DNA from: Desulfobacteraceae bacterium
GTDB lineage: Bacteria > Desulfobacterota > Desulfobacteria > Desulfobacterales > BuS5
Reading direction: 5' to 3'
Assembly: GCA_030592105.1 (NCBI GenBank)
Contig: JAUVKE010000190.1
Location: 1 to 5,383, forward strand
DNA length: 5,383 nt
The notes under the pieces were generated by a model. That model did no database searches. It worked only from the letters and a program-made list of their open reading frames with translations, and was not told the DNA's origin. The translations under genes were made by a program, and so were the position numbers. This document shows, piece by piece, positions 1-5,383 of this stretch (position 1 is the stretch's first letter; every line of letters starts with the position of its first letter).

Positions 1-374
1 TTGCAACACCCCATATGGTTGCGCAAAAGTATGGAAAAATTGTAAATCTGTCATCCCGTGCCCACCTTGGTAACCCGGGCCAGGCAAACTATTCATCTTC
101 CAAGGCAGGTATAATCGGTCTTACAAAGTCAATGGCCATGGAGTTCGGCCGCTACAATATCAATGTAAATGCCGTTGCCCCGGGGATGATAAATACGGAA
201 GGGGTTAGAGGACTGGCCAAATATGAAGCGGTTGTGGAAAGAGCCGTGAAAATCACACCCTTAAAAAGAATCGGGGAACCTGAAGATGTGGCTAATCTCA
301 TTCATTTTCTGGTCAGTGATTATTCAAATTATATTACCGGAGAGATAATTCATATTACAGGCGGCCGGTATTAA
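1..374 (+). CDS. SDR-family NAD(P)-dependent oxidoreductase (FabG-like), C-terminal part
   Basis: This is a classical short-chain dehydrogenase/reductase, a cytoplasmic NAD(P)-dependent enzyme that interconverts hydroxyl and keto groups. The gene is cut by the left edge: the first whole codon is at 3 and the frame is open upstream of the Met at 15, so that Met is internal. Visible are the strand before the active site (GKIVNLSS), the catalytic Ser codon at 51-53, then GQANYSSSK with catalytic Tyr at 90-92 and Lys at 102-104. The Ser-to-Tyr spacing of 13 equals that of FabG. Next come the NAVAPGMINTEG segment that closes over the cofactor and the C-terminal ITGEIIHITGG signature. The Rossmann glycine motif lies outside the window. 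Substrate cannot be read; 3-oxoacyl-ACP/CoA reductase or a hydroxyacyl-CoA dehydrogenase are the natural options, the latter suiting the CoA-transferase downstream. No clear terminator follows the stop. Confidence 0.93.
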   Translation, partial: ATPHMVAQKYGKIVNLSSRAHLGNPGQANYSSSKAGIIGLTKSMAMEFGRYNINVNAVAPGMINTEGVRGLAKYEAVVERAVKITPLKRIGEPEDVANLIHFLVSDYSNYITGEIIHITGGRY

Positions 375-507
375 CAGCAGATCTTTTATAGACCGTTACA
401 TAAATAAGGAATGGGCCTAATTCTAATTTCATCAAAACTCAGTGTTTGTGTGCGATGACCAACGTTAGAACCAAACCTAAATAAAGTCACAATGTTATAA
501 GATGGGA
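375..507. other. Intergenic stretch before the inserted element
   Basis: No open frame with a ribosome binding site and no strong hairpin is visible between the SDR stop and the 67-bp element. A TATAAG at 496-501 could be a -10 box, but the sequence about 17 bases upstream is a poor -35. The promoter of the CoA-transferase, if separate from the SDR's, should lie here or inside the element; I cannot place it. Confidence 0.4.
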
Positions 508-574
508 CAGTAGTGTCCGGTTAGAATCTTGCTTATCCGTATTTTTCTTGCAACTTTCTAACCGGACACTACTG
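508..574. mobile_element. 67-bp MITE-like element with perfect 19-bp terminal inverted repeats
   Basis: The left arm at 508-526 (cagtagtgtccggttagaa) and the right arm at 556-574 (ttctaaccggacactactg) are exact reverse complements over 19 bp, enclosing 29 AT-rich bases. The flanks aagatggga (499-507) and aaaatggga (575-583) agree at 8 of 9 positions and abut the arms exactly, as an aged target-site duplication would. The ends look like insertion-sequence termini, but the element has no room for a transposase, so it would be a non-autonomous or internally deleted copy. A 19-bp diverged copy of one end is at 4437-4455. If transcribed it folds into a long hairpin in the 5' leader of the CoA-transferase. 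A purely regulatory inverted repeat is the alternative; the second copy and the flanking duplication favour a mobile origin. Confidence 0.7.
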
Positions 575-579
575 AAAAT

Positions 580-586
580 GGGAGGG
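580..586 (+). promoter_or_regulatory. Ribosome binding site of the CoA-transferase
   Basis: GGGAGGG lies 7 bases before a TTG codon at 594-596 and decides this non-ATG start. In the same frame a stop (TGA at 573-575) blocks any start further upstream, and the next Met is residue 15, inside the conserved N-terminus region. The first bases of the site overlap the right copy of the putative target duplication, 6 bases from the element's end. Confidence 0.85.
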
Positions 587-593
587 AAAAAAT

Positions 594-2369
594 TTGAAAA
601 AGATATTACATGACCCGATTTTTTTACCCCGGGAAATGGGAAACTCCAAAGTGATTTCCCTTAAAGAGGCTGTTAGCCGTTTTGTTAAACCGGGAATGAC
701 GATTCACACATGCCAGACATGTATCCGCTGGACATCTGCAATATACCATGAAATAGCAAGGCAATTCTGGGGACAAAATACAAATATTACCCTGGCAGGT
801 GTTTCTATGAATTTTCCCCAGGCTATTCTTGTTCATGGAAAAATCGTAAACAAACTGATCACCAGTTATTTTGGAGATCCTTATTTTGTTCCAAGCCCGA
901 ACCGTGTATTTCAAAGGGCGTATAAAAATGGTGAACTGGAAATAGAACACTGGTCTATTTACACCATTGGATTACGAATGCAGGCGGCTGCCATGAATCT
1001 CCCTTTTCTTCCCACCCACTCCCTTATGGGGAGCAGTATGGAACAGGATAATAAAGATGATATCATTGTTATGGATGACCCCCTGAGAAAAGGCGAAAAA
1101 ATAGCACTGGTAAAAGCTTTGCAGCCGGATTTGACAATTGCCCACGCATGGCTGGCCGATTCTGAAGGGAATTCAGTTTTTTTACCCCCCATGGCCGAAA
1201 ATGTAAAAGGAGCAATGGCAAGTAAGGAAGGTGTTCTTTTAACTGCAGAAAAAATTGTCCCCACTGAAACCTTGAGAAAATATTCCAACCTGGTTAAAAT
1301 TCCGGGAATTTATGTAAAAAGTGTTTCAGAGGTTCCTTTTGGTTCCCATCCCAGCGGCCTTTCCCAGGTTGGAATGGATGATTTCAGCTGGTACAGCGAA
1401 GATTATCAATTTGTGGAAGAAGCGCATCAATCCTGCAAAGAGGAAGATACCTTTCAAAAATGGATAGATAAATGGGTCTTCTCATGCGAAGACCATTCCG
1501 ATTATCTGGCAAAACTGGGACATAACAGAATAAAACAGCTAACAGGCCAGTCTGATCCAAAGTCCTGGAAAATCAATTTTGAAGCCGTGAATAAGGTAAG
1601 CCAAAGTAAAAAAAGTACTCCCCTTGAAATGGCAATGATTGTAATGGCAAGAATTTTGGAATCCAGGGTAAAAGAACATAAATATACAACTCTTTTGGCA
1701 GGTGCAGGGATTGCCAATCTTGCTTCATGGGTTTGCTATTACAAGCTAAAAGAAGAGGGACACCCCTTAAACCTCATGGCAGAGATAGGGCTGTACGGAT
1801 ATGATCCATGCCCCACAGAGCCGATTCTTTTTAATACCAGTAATTTTGCAACCTGCAAAGCAGCCATTGATATTCCCACTATTATGGGTTTTATTGTGGG
1901 GGGAATAAAGGAAAACTGCATTGGAGCACTGGGAGCGGCGCAGGTGGACAAACACGGGAATGTCAATTCCACGAAGGTAGATGAAAAAACCGTAATGGTG
2001 GGCTCAGGCGGAGCAAATGATGTGTGCAGCACAGCAAGCGATGTTGTAATTATTGTCCCTCAGACCAGAGGAAGGCTCCTTAACGATGTTTACTATATTA
2101 CGTCTCCTGGTAAAAACGTCAAAACGATTGTAACAACCATGGGTGTTTTCGAAAAAATCGGGAATGATGACAAGTTTACCTTAACAGGATACTTTGAGTC
2201 GGAAACAGATGACCGTGAAAAAATCATTGAAGAATTTAAAAGTAATTCAAGCTGGTCATTTAATGTGGATGATAATCTGAAAAAAATCGACCATCCAACT
2301 GAAAAAGAATTAAAAATGCTCCGAATTTTTGATCCTGACCGTCATTATCTTGGGCCAGCCCCGGATTAA
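594..2369 (+). CDS. Fused family I CoA-transferase (glutaconate CoA-transferase A+B-like), 591 aa
   Basis: The protein probably moves CoA between carboxylic acids (for example acetyl-CoA to a fatty, dicarboxylic or ring-cleavage acid) in the cytoplasm. Residues about 17-325 resemble the GctA subunit: ISLKEAVSRFVKPG, a YTIGLRMQAAAMNLPFLP segment (123-140), AHAWLADSEGN (183-193), KIVPTETLR, and VPFGSHPSGL (247-256). After a short polar linker (about 326-342), residues 343-591 resemble GctB. Glu397 in LMAEIGLYG sits where GctB carries its catalytic Glu, which forms a glutamyl-CoA thioester in the family. AAQVDKHGNVNST (448-460) and GSGGAND (470-476) match conserved GctB segments. The length nearly equals the sum of separate GctA (about 320) and GctB (about 265). 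It starts at TTG and ends at a double hairpin. In the A half the usual Gly-Gly near residue 38 is replaced by THTCQTC (37-43). True substrates are unknown; an IpdAB-like hydrolase on this fold is a less likely alternative. Confidence 0.88.
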   Translation: MKKILHDPIFLPREMGNSKVISLKEAVSRFVKPGMTIHTCQTCIRWTSAIYHEIARQFWGQNTNITLAGVSMNFPQAILVHGKIVNKLITSYFGDPYFVPSPNRVFQRAYKNGELEIEHWSIYTIGLRMQAAAMNLPFLPTHSLMGSSMEQDNKDDIIVMDDPLRKGEKIALVKALQPDLTIAHAWLADSEGNSVFLPPMAENVKGAMASKEGVLLTAEKIVPTETLRKYSNLVKIPGIYVKSVSEVPFGSHPSGLSQVGMDDFSWYSEDYQFVEEAHQSCKEEDTFQKWIDKWVFSCEDHSDYLAKLGHNRIKQLTGQSDPKSWKINFEAVNKVSQSKKSTPLEMAMIVMARILESRVKEHKYTTLLAGAGIANLASWVCYYKLKEEGHPLNLMAEIGLYGYDPCPTEPILFNTSNFATCKAAIDIPTIMGFIVGGIKENCIGALGAAQVDKHGNVNSTKVDEKTVMVGSGGANDVCSTASDVVIIVPQTRGRLLNDVYYITSPGKNVKTIVTTMGVFEKIGNDDKFTLTGYFESETDDREKIIEEFKSNSSWSFNVDDNLKKIDHPTEKELKMLRIFDPDRHYLGPAPD

Positions 2370-2387
2370 GGTATAGTACCTTAATCC
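2363..2387 (+). terminator. Hairpin over the CoA-transferase stop codon
   Basis: GGATTAAGGTA (2363-2373) and TACCTTAATCC (2377-2387) form a perfect 11-bp stem with a 3-base loop; the stop TAA (2367-2369) lies in the left arm. A run of seven T (2399-2405) begins 11 bases after the stem, too far for a textbook intrinsic terminator. It may act as a first, weak stop, as 3'-end protection of the mRNA, or be incidental. The stem is directly visible; the role is inferred. Confidence 0.5.
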
Positions 2388-2427
2388 TGAAATTCGTGTT
2401 TTTTTCTGGCAGAAAAGTTAAAAGACA

Positions 2428-2476
2428 ATCACGAAAACACGAACAGATTTTCGTGTTTTCGTGATAATTTTTTTTT
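2428..2476 (+). terminator. Strong intrinsic terminator, probably bidirectional
   Basis: ATCACGAAAACACGAA (2428-2443) pairs perfectly over 16 bp with TTCGTGTTTTCGTGAT (2450-2465) around a 6-base loop, followed by nine T at 2468-2476. This ends the CoA-transferase transcript. On the minus strand the same stem is followed by a mixed T-rich tract (tgtcttttaactttt), so it can also end the convergent chemoreceptor transcript, more weakly. Part of the right arm, ttcgtgttttt, recurs at 2392-2402. Confidence 0.9.
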
Positions 2477-2484
2477 GGTTCCGG

Positions 2485-2580
2485 CTATGCCGGGTTAGTA
2501 GCTTTGCCTGATGAAACGGGTCTGTTTCCAGTTCCTCCACCAGGGACTATTTCTTTCAACATCGCAGACGTTGCACCGTT
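2485..2580 (-). other. Out-of-frame C-terminal tail of the chemoreceptor (probable frameshift)
   Basis: Read in the -1 frame from base 2580, directly after the receptor's Gly codon at 2580-2582, the minus strand encodes 31 codons that begin [19 protein letters not shown] and end in a TAG at 2485-2487. Joined to the preceding IVGG it gives [12 protein letters not shown], the kind of flexible Gly/Ser/Pro tail that many such receptors carry after the last helix. The zero-frame end is the short, basic and unusual TVQRLRC. No slippery heptamer is present, so a one-base loss (an A in GGAAC) or a sequencing error is likelier than programmed shifting. No CheR-binding WxxF pentapeptide is present. The stop sits in a small palindrome (2481-2493) beside the shared terminator. 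Confidence 0.55.
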
Positions 2581-4388
2581 CCACCAACTATTTTCATTAA
2601 CTCGTTTACCATACCCTTCATCTCCCCCGCCTGGGCATGCATCTCTTCAGACGCGGAAGCCGTTTCTTCCGCACCAGCAGCATTTGCCTGCACAACCTTA
2701 TCCATTTCCGCTACCCCCGTATTCACCTGCTCAATACCTTGTCCCTGTTCACTGGATGCAGCAGCAATTTCTTCCACCAGCTCGCCAACCTTTAACGCGC
2801 TTTGTGCCACCGTGCTAAAATAATCATTGGTCTTATTTACCAATTTTGAACCATTCTGCACCTTTTTAAGAGTACCTTCAATCAGCATAGCAGTATTTTT
2901 GGCGGCATCAGCGGAACGTAAAGCAAGATTTCTTACTTCTTCGGCCACCACAGAGAATCCAGCTCCTGCTTCACCCGCACGTGCTGCTTCCACCGCTGCA
3001 TTTAATGCAAGCAGATTTGTCTGGAAGGCTATCTCTTCTATTGCTTTTACTACATTCTGTGTCTCTTTACTTGCCCTGGAAATATCATCCATGGAAGAGG
3101 TCACTTCAGCCATGGCATTATTAGCCTCGCCAACAGCATGATTGGTTTCTTTCATAAAATTATCAGCCTGTTTTGCATTCTTTGCATTTTGTTTAGTCAT
3201 GGAGGATATCTCTTCCATGGAAGAAGATGTTTCTTCTATGGCTGCTGCCTGTTCTGATGAACCCTCAGCCTGTGACTGGCTCGATGATGAAATATGTTCT
3301 GCAGCTAATGCCACTTGCCCGGCACCTTCGTTGAGACCTTCAATAATACGATTCAATGGTATTGTAACGCCACGAACGGTTATTATCAAAGAACCAGCAA
3401 TGTTAAGCAGCAAAATCAGACAAAGAATGGCTATACCCCAACGAATTTTATTTAAATTACCGTAAAGATCTGCAGCATTATAAATATAGGCTATTACGCC
3501 GATCTGTTTTCCACTGAAATCCTTGATCGGAAAAACGGTTAATACATAATTTCCCTTTCTGATTTTATGAACAGTTTCTTTTCCCTGAGCCAATAAGGAA
3601 GGGGATAAGAGGGAATCAGTAACCTCTTTGCTGGTGGATGAAATAAAAACAAACTGATCGCCGATCACAGGGTGTTTATCGAAATTTTGCAATTTTGTTG
3701 CGATGGGTAAAAACTCTTTATTCATATATACGGCTATAAATTCATTTTTATTGGAAATACTGTACTGCACTAAAGGATCATAACTTGAAAGCACTTCAAC
3801 TGAACCGAGATAACTGTTCTCCTTGCTAAAAACAGGCGCGATACCACGAATGGCAAAACCGCCCCGACCAATTTCAATACCCTGGATGGGCTCATGGCTT
3901 CCCTTGCTGATTGTTAAAACGGTATTTCGAAAGGATGTAAGATTATCACTTTTGTCCTGGTTTACCTTCCAGAGACGTAATAAGCTCCGGGCAGGGGGGA
4001 GGTGGAAGTGTATGCGAAAATTTTTGGTCTTTAGATTTTCCCGGTACCCTTTTTCAATGGGGGCAAAATAGGCGCGCAGCTTAGCACGAGCCGATTTGCT
4101 GTAAGGGTCATTTTCATTATCAATATTTCCTTTGTAGGCGGTTAAATACGCCTCTTGAACGGCTTGGGCTTGACTGAACAGGGATGCCTGGGACAGCATT
4201 TTATCTTCAATCCTTTTTTCACTGGTGCTGATATCGGCAATTTTAGCATTAATCTGGTTATCCAGAGTCATTTTCACCATTTTGCTGGTGAGTGCTCCGC
4301 CCATAAAATAAAAGACAACTGAAAAAGCTACTGTGATCGTAACCACAGGAATTAATATTCGGGTTGAAATTTTTTTATGTTTTAACAT
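2556..4388 (-). CDS. Methyl-accepting chemotaxis protein with double-Cache (dCache_3-like) sensor, 610 aa
   Basis: This is a transmembrane chemoreceptor that binds a ligand outside the inner membrane and controls CheA/CheW, hence flagellar or pilus motility. TM1 is at about 11-32. Residues 33-315 are the periplasmic sensor, with [17 protein letters not shown] (124-140) and [17 protein letters not shown] (171-187), hallmarks of the Pfam double-Cache family PF14827. TM2 is at about 316-337. Only a short HAMP-like stretch ([18 protein letters not shown]) follows before the coiled-coil signalling domain. The hairpin tip that contacts CheA/CheW is [22 protein letters not shown] (451-472). Probable methylation segments are [17 protein letters not shown] (379-395) and [10 protein letters not shown] (574-583). 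The ATG at 4388 has AAGGGGA 7 bases upstream. The final residues TVQRLRC are unlike family C-termini: a -1 shift at Gly603 would give a typical Gly/Ser/Pro tail (see 2485-2580), so the annotated end is probably a frameshift product. Ligand unknown. Confidence 0.93.
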   Translation of the reverse strand: MLKHKKISTRILIPVVTITVAFSVVFYFMGGALTSKMVKMTLDNQINAKIADISTSEKRIEDKMLSQASLFSQAQAVQEAYLTAYKGNIDNENDPYSKSARAKLRAYFAPIEKGYRENLKTKNFRIHFHLPPARSLLRLWKVNQDKSDNLTSFRNTVLTISKGSHEPIQGIEIGRGGFAIRGIAPVFSKENSYLGSVEVLSSYDPLVQYSISNKNEFIAVYMNKEFLPIATKLQNFDKHPVIGDQFVFISSTSKEVTDSLLSPSLLAQGKETVHKIRKGNYVLTVFPIKDFSGKQIGVIAYIYNAADLYGNLNKIRWGIAILCLILLLNIAGSLIITVRGVTIPLNRIIEGLNEGAGQVALAAEHISSSSQSQAEGSSEQAAAIEETSSSMEEISSMTKQNAKNAKQADNFMKETNHAVGEANNAMAEVTSSMDDISRASKETQNVVKAIEEIAFQTNLLALNAAVEAARAGEAGAGFSVVAEEVRNLALRSADAAKNTAMLIEGTLKKVQNGSKLVNKTNDYFSTVAQSALKVGELVEEIAAASSEQGQGIEQVNTGVAEMDKVVQANAAGAEETASASEEMHAQAGEMKGMVNELMKIVGGTVQRLRC

Positions 4389-4395
4389 GATTAAT

Positions 4396-4403
4396 TCCCC
4401 TTT
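4396..4403 (-). promoter_or_regulatory. Ribosome binding site of the chemoreceptor
   Basis: On the minus strand AAAGGGGA lies 7 bases before the ATG at 4388-4386. It supports this start, which also places a basic N-terminus (MLKHKK) immediately before TM1. Confidence 0.8.
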
Positions 4404-4436
4404 GAATTACATGAGCATTTTATCTTCGCAATTTCC

Positions 4437-4455
4437 CTAATCGGACACTACTGAA
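4437..4455. repeat. Solo copy of the 67-bp element's right end
   Basis: Ctaatcggacactactgaa matches 558-576 (the right arm plus two flanking bases) at 18 of 19 positions, in the same orientation. Similarity continues weakly inward (tcttcgcaatttcc here, tcttgcaactttc there). No opposite arm is found nearby, so it is either a decayed insertion-sequence end or a solo remnant. It lies 49-67 bases upstream of the chemoreceptor start, where its promoter is expected. Confidence 0.65.
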
Positions 4456-4481
4456 TCATTTAACACCCCAGACAATGAATC

Positions 4482-4523
4482 GACTTTTTACAGATTGTAA
4501 AATACTACTGCAATTAAAAAGTC
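4482..4523. repeat. Weak nested inverted repeat
   Basis: GACTTTTT (4482-4489) is the reverse complement of AAAAAGTC (4516-4523). Within it TTTTAC (4486-4491) and GTAAAA (4497-4502) could form an alternative 6-bp stem with a 5-base loop. Both are AT-rich and may be chance; they sit upstream of the receptor on its coding strand, so an operator is possible but not shown. Confidence 0.3.
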
Positions 4524-4693
4524 AAGAAATAAAAAATTGAGCATTGAGTACCATGAAACAAAATAATTTAAACAAGGTTGGAGGAGGGAGAAAAATAAAT
4601 TTTAGTCCCTTACTCCTGAAATCCCGTCATAAAAAACAAGAAAACTTTAAGGCCTTATTATAAAATCTTATTTATTTAAAGAGCAGTGGGTCT

Positions 4694-5383
4694 CTACTGA
4701 ATACTTTGTATGATGTCGTAAATAGGGAGTAAAAGACCCCCTATCATAATTGCGAACAACAGGCCTGCAACAATAAGGAAAAAAGGTTCTATCATCTTTC
4801 CCAAAGTAGCGACGGTTACAGAAAGCCTGGTTTTGTACTCCTCTGCAAGGTAATTAAGCTGTTCAGAAAGGGTTCCGCTTACCTCTCCCACTCTTATCAT
4901 ACGTATCACAAAGGGGGGAAAAATTTCTACCCGTGCAACAGAATCTGCTATTGTTTCCCCATTTTTCAACATATCTCCTATCTGTCTGATTTTACCCTTG
5001 AAAATTTCATTTTTCATTGATTTTTCAAGTATTTCCGAGATTCTGATTATATCGATTCCTGCAGTTATCAATAGTGAAGAATATTCTGTAATAAAAGCCA
5101 GTATGGATGCCGAAAGAATAGATTTAACAACTGGAAGTCTGAGCATAAGAGCATCTGTGGCTTTTTTGAATTTGAGGCTCTTTTGACGGGCAAAAAAAAC
5201 AGCAAAAAAAGAACCGAGAATCCCTGCGATTATACCCGGAAAATTATTCTGTACAAAGTAGGAGGTGTTCATGATCAAAACTGTAATATCAGGGAGTTTG
5301 GCATCCATCTCCTTAAACAGGGCTATGATTTTCGGTACCACAAAATAAAACCAGAATAAAAAGCCTGCACCCATGGCTATAAA
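4694..5383 (-). CDS. GspF/PilC-family inner-membrane platform protein, C-terminal part
   Basis: This is the polytopic inner-membrane platform of a type II secretion system or type IV pilus machine, which couples the assembly ATPase to pseudopilin or pilin assembly. The gene is cut by the right edge: codons continue past the Met at 5374 to the last base (FIA before MGAG), so the true start is outside. Counting from that Met, TM helices are at about 1-17, 44-62 and 195-220, the usual number and order for the C-terminal two thirds of the family. The second T2SF domain spans about 88-215. It includes the family pattern LLITAGIDIIRISEILE (101-117), LKNGETIADSV, FPPFVIRMIRVGEVSG (152-167, GEVSG for the usual GExSG) and IEPFFLIVAGLLFAIMIGGLLLPIYDI near the end. 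Neighbours that would separate secretion from pilus function (GspE/PilB, pilins) are not in view; any operon must lie to the right. Confidence 0.9.
   Translation of the reverse strand, partial: FIAMGAGFLFWFYFVVPKIIALFKEMDAKLPDITVLIMNTSYFVQNNFPGIIAGILGSFFAVFFARQKSLKFKKATDALMLRLPVVKSILSASILAFITEYSSLLITAGIDIIRISEILEKSMKNEIFKGKIRQIGDMLKNGETIADSVARVEIFPPFVIRMIRVGEVSGTLSEQLNYLAEEYKTRLSVTVATLGKMIEPFFLIVAGLLFAIMIGGLLLPIYDIIQSIQ

Larger units (their letters stand above)
4389..4693. other. AT-rich intergenic region between chemoreceptor and GspF-like gene
   Basis: This 305-bp gap must hold the receptor's minus-strand promoter and the 3' end of the GspF-like transcript. It contains the receptor's ribosome binding site, a solo 19-bp mobile-element end (4437-4455) and a weak AT-rich nested inverted repeat (4482-4523). 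No strong terminator for the GspF-like gene is visible; TAAGGCCTTA at 4650-4659 is a palindrome without a loop. A 36-codon frame at 4553-4663 lacks a convincing ribosome binding site. No RNA gene is recognised. Confidence 0.6.

Noticed and set aside
529..580. Outward promoter inside the 67-bp element (TTGCAA at 548-553 as -35)
   Set aside because: The matching -10 position reads TACTGA, a poor match. I could not support a promoter, although many mobile elements carry one.
624..2032. Minus-strand open frames within the CoA-transferase
   Set aside because: They are shadows of a strongly conserved plus-strand gene, with no start signals and no domain similarity.
2504..2818. Proline-rich 104-residue open frame on the plus strand
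   Set aside because: It lies antisense to the conserved C-terminal signalling domain of the chemoreceptor, has no ribosome binding site or recognisable domain, and its composition is what the antisense of Gly/Ala/Glu-rich coding sequence gives.
2827..4071. Further plus-strand open frames (2827-3141, 3142-3465, 3823-4071)
   Set aside because: All are antisense to well-conserved receptor sequence and show no independent coding signs.
4553..4663. 36-codon frame starting ATG AAA CAA on the plus strand
   Set aside because: It has no Shine-Dalgarno at a suitable distance, an AT-driven composition and no recognisable motif. The GGAGGAGGGAG inside it is not followed by a usable start codon.
1..5383. 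CRISPR array, tRNA or rRNA genes, riboswitch, phage or toxin-antitoxin genes
   Set aside because: No regularly spaced repeats, no cloverleaf or rRNA-like sequence, and no coding region of those families were seen on either strand.

Overview
The window looks like chromosome from a motile, Gram-negative, probably anaerobic bacterium. The four genes are an SDR oxidoreductase, a fused family I CoA-transferase, a Cache-type chemoreceptor and a GspF/PilC-type inner-membrane platform protein. The receptor has the short-HAMP, Gly/Ala/Ser-rich signalling domain common in Desulfobacterota (former Deltaproteobacteria), and the CoA-transferase fits a fatty or aromatic acid degrader. That lineage is an inference from protein style and moderately low G+C. 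No marker gene is present.

Layout from left to right: (1) 1-374, plus strand, the C-terminal half of an SDR/FabG-like oxidoreductase cut by the window edge. (2) 375-593, a gap whose right part is a 67-bp element with perfect 19-bp inverted ends and a probable 9-bp target duplication, lying directly against the Shine-Dalgarno of the next gene. (3) 594-2369, plus strand, a 591-aa one-chain CoA-transferase resembling glutaconate CoA-transferase A and B subunits joined end to end. (4) 2363-2493, a convergent gap with a hairpin over the stop codon and a strong terminator stem that probably serves both strands. (5) 2556-4388, minus strand, a dCache-type methyl-accepting chemotaxis protein whose last residues look frameshifted; a 31-codon tail lies in the -1 frame down to 2485. 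(6) 4389-4693, an AT-rich gap holding the receptor's ribosome binding site and a solo copy of one end of the 67-bp element. (7) 4694-5383, minus strand, the C-terminal part of a GspF/PilC-family protein, cut by the right edge.

The SDR and CoA-transferase could act in one acyl-CoA pathway (activation by CoA transfer plus a hydroxyacyl/ketoacyl redox step). However, 219 bp and an inserted element separate them, so a shared operon is not shown. The receptor and the secretion/pilus protein are co-directional but 305 bp apart.

I found no new multi-gene system. The points worth a second look are the small mobile-element remnants placed in the 5' regions of two genes and the apparent frameshift at the receptor's C-terminus.
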